From Septoria linicola (lineage: Eukaryota > Ascomycota > Dothideomycetes > Mycosphaerellales > Mycosphaerellaceae), in NCBI GenBank assembly GCA_024114885.1, contig CP099420.1:744001-808000 (forward strand): DNA of 64,000 nt. Direction: 5' to 3'. Position 1 is the first letter of the stretch, and the number at the start of each line of letters is the position of its first letter. Of this stretch, positions 1 through 10,273 are shown in pieces. The notes under the pieces were generated by a model. That model saw only the letters and a program-made list of their open reading frames with translations, did not search any database and had not been told where the DNA came from. The position numbers were made by a program, and so were the translations under genes.

Positions 1-1
1 C

Positions 2-1234
2 ATACTTCACCGAGACCCAGGATCATGGAGCTGGGTGCGAGACTTTCTCGAGTCGAACTCAGAGCACGCTGCCCAGCGAGCGACGGTCGAATGGAAATTG
101 AGCCAGAAGAACTTCGCGAAGCAGCTCGAAGCACACTGCACCTTGATCTTCGCAGAAGCAGTTCGTCACCAGTTCCGTCATCTCATTACAGATGGCTCCG
201 CATGTAAGCGCTTGCTACGAGCAGAAGGCTGCCCCAGTGGTGCAGCAAGGAATGGTGATCTTCGATCGAAGAGCACAAAGTCTGATTTAGAATGGGACAC
301 CGAGCGCATATTCGTATATGCTCGTGCGGTCGAGCTTGTCAAAGCTCATGTATTCTGGGACAGAGCATGTCGCAAACTGCTCGACTTCTGCAATGAGCAA
401 GGACTTAAGTTCGCTGACAATGAGTCCTCCTCCATTGACGCGGTCGTCGATGCTCTTGCTCAGCTACAAAAGGATCACAAACCTTCCAATGACACTGAAA
501 AGCTTCTAGCAGAAATGGCAATACTGCAACGACAGTTCCAACCTGTACAACTGCGAAGCGTGATCGAGAAGCTCTGTAGCAATACCACAGTTCCCGGCTC
601 AGCAAAGCCGACTCGAACCGCGAAGTGGAAGCAGTGGGTACGAAACGAAGTCCTGACTTTACGGGAGCTTCACGAGAAGCAAGAGAAGCCGAAGAGCCAT
701 CCATTCAATGAGCTACTTGACAGTGGCGAGTTCCAGGGACCAGACGAGCTTATTGAGGTCTTGTTGCCACTATACGCAGACTTGAGTAAGACCATCCACA
801 ACATCTTTGAGACTGGTATCGGTGGTCCGGTGGATGAACGACGAGCGAAGATCTTGGAGGCGCTGACACCACAGAGCATCAGGACCGCAGGCAAGACTGC
901 TGCAAGAAGTCATGTAGATCCCCATGCTGAAATGGCGAGATATTTGACCGCCATTAGCGGATGTCGACCGGCTATTGATCAGCATGCCACGAATGTGTCG
1001 ACTTCCAGCACAGTGGAGAACAAGCCGCAGCGCAGCACCAGGAGAAGCAGTCTTCAACATCGTTTAGCCGGTGCGCACAGTAACAGAAGCAAAGAGAGGG
1101 AAACTTCGCATCACCCGACTTGCTTTCGATGTGGCCGAGAAGGACACTTGGCCCACGAATGTCGATCGTGGAAACAGCAACGTGGCGATCGGAAAGCTGG
1201 TCGATGCAAGCCAACGGCGAGGAGAGGATGTTAG
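2..1234 (+). CDS. CCHC zinc-knuckle protein, 5' end outside the window
   Basis: The frame is open from the first bases of the window to a TAG at 1232-1234, so the start lies upstream and at least 410 codons are present. The only recognisable motif is a single C-terminal CCHC zinc knuckle, CFRCGREGHLAHEC (Cx2Cx4Hx4C), about 35 residues from the end. It is followed by a basic tail. Knuckles of this kind bind single-stranded RNA or DNA. The rest is charged and probably helical, with no family I recognise. A retrotransposon Gag protein is an alternative because Gag also ends in a knuckle, but no protease or polymerase frame follows in the next kilobase. The function stays open. Confidence 0.6.
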   Translation: MLHRDPGSWSWVRDFLESNSEHAAQRATVEWKLSQKNFAKQLEAHCTLIFAEAVRHQFRHLITDGSACKRLLRAEGCPSGAARNGDLRSKSTKSDLEWDTERIFVYARAVELVKAHVFWDRACRKLLDFCNEQGLKFADNESSSIDAVVDALAQLQKDHKPSNDTEKLLAEMAILQRQFQPVQLRSVIEKLCSNTTVPGSAKPTRTAKWKQWVRNEVLTLRELHEKQEKPKSHPFNELLDSGEFQGPDELIEVLLPLYADLSKTIHNIFETGIGGPVDERRAKILEALTPQSIRTAGKTAARSHVDPHAEMARYLTAISGCRPAIDQHATNVSTSSTVENKPQRSTRRSSLQHRLAGAHSNRSKERETSHHPTCFRCGREGHLAHECRSWKQQRGDRKAGRCKPTARRGC

Positions 1235-1541
1235 TGGAGGGGTGATGTTGAGTGTGACCTGTGTCAGGGTCTGCCAAAGAAAGAGACGTTCGCACTCATA
1301 CATCAGCGCAGAGTCTGGTTCGTCGTAGACATCTGGACACACGAGTAATGAATCGAAGTACGTCCTCTCGTTCGTGACGAACACCATCCTAGAGCAGTAG
1401 ATATCGCATGTACTCTGCTCGGTGAGAGGAAAGATGATTCATGTGGTTTGGTATGCATTGTATCTTGCCCTGGTAGCGAGGCAATTCAGTTCTGCTGCAT
1501 GAACATCGCAACATTTCCGACATCGATACCACTGGCGCAAT
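1235..1541. other. Intergenic region, convergent 3' ends
   Basis: About 300 bases between the stop of the zinc-knuckle gene and the stop of the aldehyde dehydrogenase on the other strand. It presumably holds the two 3' untranslated regions. I see no further gene or repeat. Confidence 0.5.
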
Positions 1542-3043
1542 CTATGCCTTTGCAAGGTAGATACTGCGGACCTGGCACCAACCCTTGAGACCTCCCTCGC
1601 CGTTCTCACAGCCGACACCGCTGCTCTTGAAACCGCCGAATGGGACTTCCTGTTTTGACAAATCAGTGATGCACGATTACGATACCCAGAACTAGGAGGA
1701 AGGAGAAAACTTACTGGATGCTGCTGCATCATAGTATTCGTCCACACAACACCAGCCTCAACCTGTCTCGCAAGCTTCTCCACACGAGCCAAGTCCTTGC
1801 CATAAATCGTCGCACCCAAACCCCACGAAGAGTCATTAACGCGCTTGATCACATCATTGTCATCAGACCACTTGAGCAGTGGAACAATCGGTCCAAAAGG
1901 CTCCTCTTGCACGAGACGGCTGGACTCGGGAGGATTGTTGACCAGAGTCAATGGAGCAAAGAATCCCTTGCCCTCTGGGATTTTGCCGCCGGTCAAGAAA
2001 TCGTGACCTTCCTTTTGCGAGTCGGCGAAGAATTCGCTGACTTTTTCGTAGACTTGTCTGTTGTTGAGCGGGCCGTACATGACACCTTCGTCTGAGCCTG
2101 GGCCGACGCCGGCAGACTTGGCTGCTTGGACGAGGGCTTGGGAGAGTTTGTCGAAGACGTCTTCGTGCACGTAGATACGCTTGCTGGCGTGGCAGACTTG
2201 GCCGGAGTTGAAGAAGGCGCTGAGGAGGATTGTGGGGGCGACTTTTTCGACGTCGACGTCGGGGAGGACAACGCATGCGTCGTTACCGCCTAGTTCGAGG
2301 GTGACGCGCTTTAAGGTTGCAGAGCAGCTCTTGGCTACGAGACGGCCGGTTGCTGTGCTGCCGGTGAAAGAGATCTTGCGGATCTTTGGGTGCTCGGTGA
2401 CCCATGGACCTAAGCTGTCGTCGCCCAAGACAATCTGGACAACTCCAGGTGGGAAGTGCTTGTTGAAGAGCTCGACACATCGAACATCGCACAGAGGTGT
2501 GAATGGCGATGGCTTGATGATGATGGTGTTTCCGGTAAGCACGGCGGGGATGATCTTCCAGATCATGAGCAGAACTGGGAAGTTCCATGGCACGATACCG
2601 GCAGTGACTCCCAAAGGTACGTATTGCTCAATGGCCTTTGTCTCGTCGTTCTCCCAGACCACCTTCTCCTTGATCTCCATGTTTGGCATACGGTCGAACC
2701 ATTCGTTGACGAGGTCGACCTCACCAGAGGCAAATGCGGTGGCCTTGCCTTGCTCCAGCACGAGGAGCTCGGTGAGGTCTTTGCTCATTTCCTTGTAGTC
2801 CTTGCCAACGGCCTTGATCAACTTGGCACGCTCGTCCCATGATGTGTTCTTCCATGACTCGAATGCCTTGGCGGCATGTTCAACAGCCTCGTCGAGCACC
2901 TCGCGGGTTGCGATGGGCACTTGAGCAATCGACTCCTCCGTAGCGGGGTTGATAACGTTCAAGGTCTTTGCACCTTTGGTGTCATAGGCCTTGCCGTTGA
3001 TGATGTGGGAGAAAGATCCCTGCAGAAGCTTTGGGGATGACAT
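1542..3043 (-). CDS. NAD(P)-dependent aldehyde dehydrogenase
   Basis: Oxidises an aldehyde to the acid with NAD(P)+. Exon 1 is 3043-1715 (443 codons) and exon 2 is 1649-1542, separated by a 65-nt intron (GTAAGT...CAG, 1714-1650). Without splicing the frame runs into an unrelated tail. Splicing restores the family C-terminus EVPFGGFKSSG and gives 478 residues, the usual size. Visible motifs are VPWNFP near residue 152 (catalytic Asn154), the cofactor loop FTGSTATG near 226, catalytic Glu250 in TLELGGN and catalytic Cys284 in NSGQVCHAS. No targeting peptide is evident, so it is probably cytosolic. The sequence fits the general fungal ALDH family; the substrate cannot be read from it. It diverges from the Mba1 gene across a 480-bp shared promoter region. 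Confidence 0.93.
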
Positions 3044-3522
3044 TTTGAGTTGAAGTATATCTGTGGTATGAAAGAATTGCTGTGCAGTGCAACAAAAAGA
3101 AGCTGGCAGACGAGAAAAGTAGTACTCACGTCACGGCAATAAGAAAGACTACCTCGGGCGTCAATCACCCCTCGCACGTCATGGGAATACAGCTGCTGCT
3201 CGCAGATGGGTCCACAAGTCGGCAGGAGAGATGCGGGCTGAGAAGCTGTGATTACCAAATACGTGATCGATGCAATTCGAATCATTATGCTTGACTAAGT
3301 CCTGCAGATGCAGACTGCGGCCGAAGTGGACATTTGCGGATGTAGAGGGGTAGGATGTGTTTTGCAGGTGTAAGTTAGTATGTCCCCACTGGGGAGAGCG
3401 AAAACGCGGAGATGTCTCGGACACCCGCAGAGCCTCCAATGTAGTTCTATGCATTCTAGACTTCCATCACCAATACCAGCGCGACTCTCCCTCTCCCTCT
3501 GCTTCCTCCCCACCGCCGTCCA
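3044..3522. promoter_or_regulatory. Divergent promoter region, aldehyde dehydrogenase / Mba1
   Basis: About 480 bases between two divergently oriented start codons, so it should carry both promoters. The part next to the Mba1 start is rich in C/T tracts (for example near 3485-3510), which is common in fungal promoters. No specific operator was recognised. Confidence 0.45.
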
Positions 3523-4557
3523 ATGTCGAAACGGGTGTGTCTGTCGCTGCTTTCCGCTCCTCACCGCTCGCATCAATCAACATGTCTGCTGCGACAGCGA
3601 ACATGCACCGCCGCCTTCATCACCCTCCGCGATAGCCACGTCCGCCAGACACGATCACGACCTTTTTCCTCATCACAATGTAGAGCTGTCGGCGTCCAGC
3701 GCATGGCCGGCAGAGGCAATCAAAAAGCGCAGCCATCCATGTCGATCCAACAGAAACAGGCCATGAAGAAAATGACCGCTTCAGGTGAAGTGCTGGACTA
3801 CATTGGCCTCCTCCAAGACACCTTTGTCCCTCCCACCGGCGCCAAAATGCCCTCACTATTCTCCGACTTCTCTGGACGACGGAAAATCGCCTGGTACCAA
3901 TTCAAAAACTACCTCGTCCTCACACAATCCCGCTTCATGGCCTTCTGGTTCGTCAAACCACGCCTAAAGCTGCAAGTCTGGAAAACACCCCAAATCGCCA
4001 AGGGCCTCTACGAAAGCATGTACCAAGCCTTTGCAGAAGGCAATATCGGCCCCATCGAGGACAAACTCTCCCCTGGTCTTCGAGGAAGTCTCAAGAGCAG
4101 AATCGCCCAACGACAACCCAACACTTTCCTGAAGTGGAAACTACATAAATACATCGGTCCGCCAGAACGCGTGAGCTTTAAATTCGCCATGCCGGATCTC
4201 AAGAGTCCTAATACCCAGCGCACTGGTATTATCCAAGCCGTCATCCGGATCAAAAGCCAACAATCACTCCTGCACATGCGAAGACAGAGGATGAAAGATC
4301 CCGCGACGAGATCAACAGTCGTCGCAGAAGTACCGATTGATCGCGATGGGAAAGAGATTGTGGATTTTGATGAGGAGGTGGAAGAGAGGAAGAACATGAA
4401 GACGATGACAGAGTATTTTGTCATTGAGAGGACGATGATTAAGGGTGTGTTGGGGCAGTGGAGGGCGTGGGGCACGACGGAGGAGACGGATTTGGGGACG
4501 TTGAGGAAGACTGAGAGGGAGAAGACGAAGGCGTTGTTGGGGGAGCAGAGGATGTAA
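3523..4557 (+). CDS. MBA1: Mba1/mL45-type mitochondrial ribosome receptor
   Basis: Predicted inner-membrane-associated protein that docks the mitochondrial ribosome to the insertion machinery (role known from yeast Mba1; family Tim44-like/mL45). It is one exon of 344 codons. The first about 60 residues are rich in Arg, Ser and Thr with almost no acidic residues and end in RPFSSSQ, a typical matrix-targeting presequence with a processing site. The mature part holds the conserved QSRFMAFWFVKPRLKL stretch, then a helix-rich Tim44-like domain with an extended basic RMKDPATRSTV segment and a charged C-terminus. The ATG at 3523 was chosen because later ATGs would remove the presequence. It diverges from the aldehyde dehydrogenase gene. 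Confidence 0.85.
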   Translation: MSKRVCLSLLSAPHRSHQSTCLLRQRTCTAAFITLRDSHVRQTRSRPFSSSQCRAVGVQRMAGRGNQKAQPSMSIQQKQAMKKMTASGEVLDYIGLLQDTFVPPTGAKMPSLFSDFSGRRKIAWYQFKNYLVLTQSRFMAFWFVKPRLKLQVWKTPQIAKGLYESMYQAFAEGNIGPIEDKLSPGLRGSLKSRIAQRQPNTFLKWKLHKYIGPPERVSFKFAMPDLKSPNTQRTGIIQAVIRIKSQQSLLHMRRQRMKDPATRSTVVAEVPIDRDGKEIVDFDEEVEERKNMKTMTEYFVIERTMIKGVLGQWRAWGTTEETDLGTLRKTEREKTKALLGEQRM

Positions 4558-4890
4558 GGAAGGAGAGGCATGAGGGTAGATCTGGGACAAAAGTTGAGAG
4601 GTAACGCGAGGGAGTGCGGTGGCTGTGTTTTGCATGAAGGCAGCACAGTCTCCGTCTGCAGTCCACCATTCGTGTCGTGGCTTGCTCGAAGCATACAGCT
4701 TCAGCTACTGAGCACGGCAGAGCGCACCCCTCCACAAAGGCATAAACAAAGACCGCATGGAAAGCGAGGAGAAGACGACCACATCTGTAGCATACCACAC
4801 CTTCTCATCTTCCACAATGTACAAAACAAAACATTTTCTCACACCCTCCATCCTCTCCCTCTTCCTCCCCCCCCCATCCCTCATATACCC
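4558..4890. other. Intergenic region, convergent 3' ends
   Basis: About 330 bases between convergent stops. A pyrimidine-rich run of T and C (about 4805-4905) lies close to the 3' end of the amidohydrolase gene. No gene was recognised. Confidence 0.45.
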
Positions 4891-6261
4891 TTAACCCTTA
4901 ACCAACCACCCCAAAGCAGCAACAACATACCCCTCACTCCCCACCCTCATCGTCGGCTGCACCATTGGCGCAAACTTGGAATTATGATTCGTCGGCACGC
5001 CCTCATGTAATTTACCCTCTTTTTCCAGTTGATCGTACAATTCGTGCGGTGTACCGCCGTACATGAAAAAACTGGTAGGTTTGTTGATGGATGAGCCGAG
5101 GATGGAGAAGTCTTCGGAGCCGGAGAGTTTTTCGCAGGAGCAGGTGTAGTGGATGCCGTCTTGATTGGCTTTTGGGTTTGCTGTTGTTTGGTCTTGGTTG
5201 GGGATGCCGTCGGTGGATGGAGTTGGGGGCGTTGAGGAGAAGTGAGCTGTGAAGTTTTGTTCCAAAACTTTCGTGACTGCTTCGTCGTTGATGGTGAGGG
5301 GAAAGTCTCTTGAGACTTCGATCGTGGGTTCTGCTGTTCCTCGTAGAGAATACGACTCCGCTTGTACAATTCGCCTCACACTCTCAAGCGCTCTTTCCCG
5401 AGTCTGCTGATTCACAGCTCTCACATCCACTGAAAGTCGCGCTTCATCGACAACGATGTTCTCTGCTTCGACGCTGCCAGCTTGGAGGCCGGCGACTGTG
5501 ACGACTGCACTGTCTAGTGGATCTGTTTCTCTCGAGACGATGGTTTGCAGTTTGACGACTGTATGCGCGGCCATGAGGACCGGATCGACGAGCCGCGCGG
5601 GCATAGAAGCGTGGCCGCCTCTGCCGTGAAGTGTGATGCGCATAGAGTCTGCGGAGGTGGCGATAAGGCCGCGGCGAGTGCCCAAAGTTCCGGAGCGCCA
5701 GGGAACGACATGTGCGCCGAGCACGATGTCTGGGATGGGGACGGCGTGCTTCTTCGGGTCGTAGAGGCCATCATCGACCATGGCTCGCGCGCCAGTACCG
5801 CGTTCTTCAGCGGGCTGAAAGATGAGGATGAGAGTGCCGGTCCAGGCTTCGCGTGCGGAGACAAGAGTATGAGCTGCGATAAGAAGACAGGTGATGTGCA
5901 TGTCGTGACCGCAGGCATGCATCACAGGTTTCTCTTGGCCATCTGCGGTACTGACTTGGCGGACTTTGGAAGCATAGGGTAGGCCAGTCTTTTCCTCAAT
6001 AGGCAAGGCATCGATGTCTGCGCGTAAGAGTACAGTCTTGCCTGGGCCGTTGTTGAGCAGAGCTGCTATGCCATAGCCGCCAATGTTAGGACGAATGTCG
6101 AATTCTGGAGAGATCTTCTTCAATTCTTCTACAATCCGTTCGGATGTCTCTTTCTCTTGGTTTGATAGTTCTGGGTGAGCGTGGAAATGCTTGTAGATAT
6201 CTTCATAATAGCGTAAGTCCGGACGATGCTTGCTTGTGATCTGAGAGATCGTCGACGCCAT
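4891..6261 (-). CDS. M20 family metallo-amidohydrolase
   Basis: Hydrolyses an N-acyl amino acid or related amide with a two-metal centre (M20D family; hippurate hydrolase and IAA-amino-acid hydrolase are relatives). It is a single exon of 456 codons. Metal ligands are visible in CGHDMH (residues 117-122), the AEERGTG stretch (Glu152/153), GAHV (His184) and a C-terminal His in NHNSKFAP. RADIDALP near residue 80 is also family-typical. The dimerisation/lid domain lies between about 195 and 310. The frame stays open upstream of 6261, but the extra segment is hydrophobic and not family-like, so MASTISQ is preferred. If the upstream ATG at 6432 were used, the protein would gain a possible signal-anchor. 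The substrate is unknown. Confidence 0.9.
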   Translation of the reverse strand: MASTISQITSKHRPDLRYYEDIYKHFHAHPELSNQEKETSERIVEELKKISPEFDIRPNIGGYGIAALLNNGPGKTVLLRADIDALPIEEKTGLPYASKVRQVSTADGQEKPVMHACGHDMHITCLLIAAHTLVSAREAWTGTLILIFQPAEERGTGARAMVDDGLYDPKKHAVPIPDIVLGAHVVPWRSGTLGTRRGLIATSADSMRITLHGRGGHASMPARLVDPVLMAAHTVVKLQTIVSRETDPLDSAVVTVAGLQAGSVEAENIVVDEARLSVDVRAVNQQTRERALESVRRIVQAESYSLRGTAEPTIEVSRDFPLTINDEAVTKVLEQNFTAHFSSTPPTPSTDGIPNQDQTTANPKANQDGIHYTCSCEKLSGSEDFSILGSSINKPTSFFMYGGTPHELYDQLEKEGKLHEGVPTNHNSKFAPMVQPTMRVGSEGYVVAALGWLVKG

Positions 6262-6571
6262 GACTGAGATTTGAAAGAAGAGACGAAGCGTGCGAGTGGT
6301 AGTACAGGATATGAAACAGAGTGTAAGAGTACCTACATACAAGCAGAGCGTCTTCTGCAGGTGTAAAATCGCATGCGCGGTGGGATCATAAGGTGAAGTC
6401 GCAATGGGAGCGCCGCAGCAGCCGCCGGCCATTGAAGCTTGCCCGCTCTGCCGAGATGCGGAGCTTTCATGGAGAGCTGTCCCGATTCAGTAGGTACAGC
6501 ACGAAGTGGTATGCAGCGCTCATCGTACGCCATCACCATTCCAGATCTATAATGCAAAGTGTCGATACACC
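6262..6571. other. Intergenic region upstream of the M20 gene
   Basis: About 310 bases between the M20 start codon and the stop of the Gemin2-like gene, both on the minus strand. It should hold the M20 promoter. No repeat or RNA gene was seen. Confidence 0.4.
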
Positions 6572-7960
6572 TCAGGTCACTGCCTGAGCTTCGGCCTCCG
6601 TCCATGGACGTCTGAATTCGAGCAGGTCTCGCTGACCGAACATCTCGCCTACTACGACCAGAATCATGTCCAATGTGGCCAATGTGTTTTCTGATGGACC
6701 GGCCTGGTCGTCCTTCTCCTGCTGGCCGCTTGGAGTGGTAGCTTCTGTTTCTGTGCCATTGAACGACTTGTTACCTTCGTCTGCGGGTGCGTCATCTGCT
6801 GCTGCAGGACTGTGGCCTTGCTGCTCGAGCGCCTCCAGCTGTGCAGCAGCTTCTGGGTCTGAGAAGTGCAGCTGAAGAAAGATGACTCTCTTGCCGAGCT
6901 CGCGAAGTGGGTACACTTGATCATTGTTCAGGTTCCCAACATCGTCCAGCCGGCAAAGCAGCGCCCATATCCACGCACTCGTGACCTTCTTGATGTTCCT
7001 ACCTTTGGTGAGATATGAATCTAGAAGGAGTTGCAAGACACGGAACACAATATCCTGATTCATGGCCCGAAGCTGAGCAGGCATGGGAGGTTTGCTGCCC
7101 AGGATTCGTTGCCATTCGGCGCGCGACTTGTTGCTGTCTTCCTCGTACGAAACAGGAAAGCCCTCACCAAGCTCTGCCAGTGCTGTAGGACTCGTGGCCA
7201 TGTGAAGATGTTCGCGCTGCAGCATCAACCGGTCTCTGAGGGATTTGGTGAACACGTTTTGAGGGTTCGTCATGTCCTCGACTGGATCAGCTGCTACTTC
7301 TGGTAGCGCGACGTATGCATCGTCATCGTCAGGCCAATATTCGTCAGCATCGTCTTCTTCGCCCTCGTTGTTGTAGTTGTCCGACACTTGCCGTGCTGCT
7401 GCCAGGATCTCGGGCATTGCTTCACGTTCTGTCCTGACAGAGTTGAGATATGCCATAGCTTCGTCCGTCGTGGTATCGTACTCGTCATCATCGTATTCCT
7501 CATCGTACTCGTTGGACATGGCGCCTAGAGCTTGCCGTTGCCCGGTGTCGAACTTGCTGGCTCGAGGTTGTCTGCCATTTGCGGTTCCCCGTTGTGTAGA
7601 CTTTGCATTCGGCTCACCCTTTACAGGCAACTCTGCCACTTCTGTGGCTGCATCTTCCTCTTGCTTGTGCTGTGCTGGAGCTGTAGTGCCCATGCTCGTG
7701 AGTCTGGTCGGGGCAGCAGATGTGTCTATTGCACCGAGTGTGACTTCGCCCTCCTCTTCATCTCCCCGATTACGCGTCGTTGAGTAGTTTGCCAGTCTGC
7801 TTCGATCGACAGCCAGTTCTGCCGCCTTCTCGACCTGATGTGTTGCGGCCTCGACATCTTCATCGTCGGAGCCGTAGCTCAGCAGAACGCGTTTGCTGGG
7901 ATCATAACCACTTTCGGGCGCATGCTTTGGCCTATCACGCTCTCTGCGCCGCTTGGTCAT
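6572..7960 (-). CDS. Gemin2/Brr1-like snRNP assembly factor
   Basis: Likely helps load Sm proteins on spliceosomal snRNA (family: Gemin2/SIP1, yeast Brr1). It is a single exon of 462 codons from the ATG at 7960. An in-frame ATG at 8005 exists, but 7960 has the better context (A at -3) and starts the charged segment MTKRRRERDRPK. Residues 1-250 are acidic and low in complexity, with Asp/Glu runs. The Gemin2 domain is C-terminal: FTKSLRDRLMLQREHLH, then LGSKPPMPAQLRAMNQD, WIWALLCRLDD and NLNNDQVYPLRELGKR. A Gln/Glu/Thr-rich insert follows before the last helix, so the protein is longer than animal Gemin2. Assignment rests on these helices; the N-terminal extension is unassigned. Confidence 0.8.
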   Translation of the reverse strand: MTKRRRERDRPKHAPESGYDPSKRVLLSYGSDDEDVEAATHQVEKAAELAVDRSRLANYSTTRNRGDEEEGEVTLGAIDTSAAPTRLTSMGTTAPAQHKQEEDAATEVAELPVKGEPNAKSTQRGTANGRQPRASKFDTGQRQALGAMSNEYDEEYDDDEYDTTTDEAMAYLNSVRTEREAMPEILAAARQVSDNYNNEGEEDDADEYWPDDDDAYVALPEVAADPVEDMTNPQNVFTKSLRDRLMLQREHLHMATSPTALAELGEGFPVSYEEDSNKSRAEWQRILGSKPPMPAQLRAMNQDIVFRVLQLLLDSYLTKGRNIKKVTSAWIWALLCRLDDVGNLNNDQVYPLRELGKRVIFLQLHFSDPEAAAQLEALEQQGHSPAAADDAPADEGNKSFNGTETEATTPSGQQEKDDQAGPSENTLATLDMILVVVGEMFGQRDLLEFRRPWTEAEAQAVT

Positions 7961-8255
7961 CTTTGCACCATGTGTGAGGTGGAGATGCAGAGGTGTTGTG
8001 GTCATCAATGTCACGGAGGGAGACGAGGAGGAAGCTTTGCTTGGCAGATTTAGCGACTACTGAACTGAACTTCACCTCGCGTCTGTAGTCTACCGCCGTC
8101 AAGAAGCGCTCTGCAACATTATTCTGCCACAGCGCTCTCATTGCCTATGAGAGTCAGGCTACAGCTATGCGTACTCGTACCGTGGACTGCACAATCGTGC
8201 AGCATGCAGCATTGTTGTCGAACATTCTGCACCCATAAACGCCCTTCTGCCTCGA

Positions 8256-10043
8256 TCAACCCATCCACACCGTTGCCTTACTCAGGACCTTTCGATCGCC
8301 ATAGTTCTGGCCTTCGAGATCGCCAGAAGTAATCATGGACGGATGGCACATCAGGACAATCCTGTCACCCTCGAGAGCTTGAGGATCTTGCGCCAGAGTC
8401 CTGTTGTGCGCCGAGTGCGGCTCAAACAATGGTGAGGTGGAAACGTACTGTGGATGAGGGCCACCAGGCTGAATGAGCTTCTGAAAATCCCACACCTCAA
8501 TGCGAGCTTTGCGTGTCCACAATTGACGGGACAACTCGGCGGCGTTCTGCACGATATCTTCAAGTTCTGCAACAGCATCTTTGAGATCCTCCTCGGACAT
8601 GTCACCCATGATAGTATCATCGGTGATGGCGAGCACAAGCTTGGAGATGGCCGTCTGACGACTGATCTGAACCTGCGTGCGTAACTCGTTTGCAGCTGGA
8701 CTCTGGTTGCTGTCTAGTGGTTCGAGCAGACGCATGAGTTGGTAGCGGAATGCCTCAGCACCAGCTTCATCACCTGTCAAGAGACGTCAATACATTTGGT
8801 TGAAGTCTTCAAGACTGTCAGTACACTTACTGTCTTCCACCAGGTCCATGATCTCCACGAAAGCAGTGGCATGTGTCCTCGGCAGCAGGATGCCACGCTC
8901 CTCAGGCCTACCAGTAAACGCAAAGAACGGATCGCCGATGACCTTCTGCATGATGTCAAAGGACACCGTAGCTGTCAGCAGCATCGAGGAGGCTGCACCC
9001 TGCTTTTGCATGGCTGGACTGTCAAGCAGGCAACTCTGAAGGACAGTTGCACTGACAATGCAATTGCGAGCCTTCAACTGTTGGGTCACCTTCGCGAAGC
9101 ACTCGGGCTTGAGCACTTCTTCAATCTCAATCATAGAATACGTTGCTGCCCATTCTCTGATCTCTGCTTGGAGAGACTTGAGCTGCTTCTCGATCTCATC
9201 AGTCTTCATGCCGCGCCGCTCAGAAGGCTCCACCGATCGAAACTTGTCGGCCTGCAAGCTCATAACCTTGGCCTTGAGTGACTTGATCTGCACCTCGTAC
9301 TCTCTGCATATCTTCTCGGCTATCTCAGCTCTACCCTGGAATCCAGAGGCATCTTTCTTCACGGCCTCAGAGGCCTTCTTCGTGGCGTCGAGACCTTTCT
9401 TCGATGCTTCGGCCACTTCGTTCGCGCACTCGGTCTCCTTCTTGGCCACTTTGAGCTGTTTCTCCAGAGCTTTGACATTGGCATGTTCCGCATCGAAGGC
9501 GTTCTTCCATTCCACAGTGCTCTGCACGAGTTTGGCGTGGTCGTCCTCGTGCTGCTGCTGCAACTCGCTTTCGTGCTCTTTAATTTCAAGCTCTTGCTTC
9601 TGATTAGCATCCCAGAGCCACTTATTTTCCTGCTTGAGTATAGCCAGCTGGTTCTTGTCGTGCTCGCGCAGTGCTCGCTGGAACTCCTTCGGCGGCGCTT
9701 CGGAGCCCTTGATCCAGCAGATGAACTTATCGAGAAAGCTAGTGCTCTCTATGTGCTGCTCGGGCGGCACATCTACACGCCTGGAGCGGCTGATTCGAGT
9801 GGTCGGCAAGTCACTGATTCTGGTTCTGCCGTCTGCGGATCTCAGCACCATCCTCATCGTGGTTGTGGGTGGACTTTCAACAGACGCAGCAGATGTAGAG
9901 CTTGAGCTGTGAGGCTCTGTGCTTGCGGGTTTGTTGATCACTCGATGCCCACCGCCAAACGACGAACCGAAGGCTTCAGTGAGATCGTCCATGTCGCTAT
10001 CCTTCTCGCGATGGAGGTTGATGCAGCTTGTGGTTTGTGGCAT
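8256..10043 (-). CDS. Coiled-coil protein of unknown function
   Basis: Two exons, 10043-8831 and 8773-8256, joined by a 57-nt intron (GTAAGT...CAG). Splicing turns VEDS plus DEAGAEAF into one frame and gives 576 residues. The N-terminal 100 residues are Ser/Thr/Arg-rich and probably disordered. Residues about 110-320 are a long coiled coil rich in Glu, Lys and Ala (for example KKETECANEVAEASKKG). A compact, more hydrophobic C-terminal half follows (MLLTATVSFDIMQKVIGDP; then helices around LVLAITDDTIMGDMSEEDL). I recognise no family. A structural or scaffold role is only a guess. The gene shares a short 230-bp promoter region with the Hsp70-like gene on the other strand. Confidence 0.8.
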
Positions 10044-10273
10044 GACGGTGCCAATCAGGCGAATTCGACCGCTTCCAGCGGAGCACGAAATCTAAAGTGA
10101 GGTCGAAAGGAGGTCTTCCAGCACATTCGAGCGGCAGCCTGCATCAAAACAAATGAGGCGCGACAACAAACGGCTCCCCGTGACGTCTGTGCTGAAGCTG
10201 TCTAGCGAATTTCAAAAAGCCTCAGTTTGACATAGAACTCAGTCTGTCATCACAACCACAGCACGATTACAAC
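10044..10273. promoter_or_regulatory. Divergent promoter region, coiled-coil / Hsp70-like genes
   Basis: Only 230 bases separate the two divergent start codons. The segment should therefore contain both promoters and both 5' leaders. No specific binding motif was identified. Confidence 0.4.

Noticed and set aside
2..1234. Retrotransposon Gag at the left edge
   Set aside because: Only the single zinc knuckle speaks for it; there is no pol frame downstream and no repeat end within the window.
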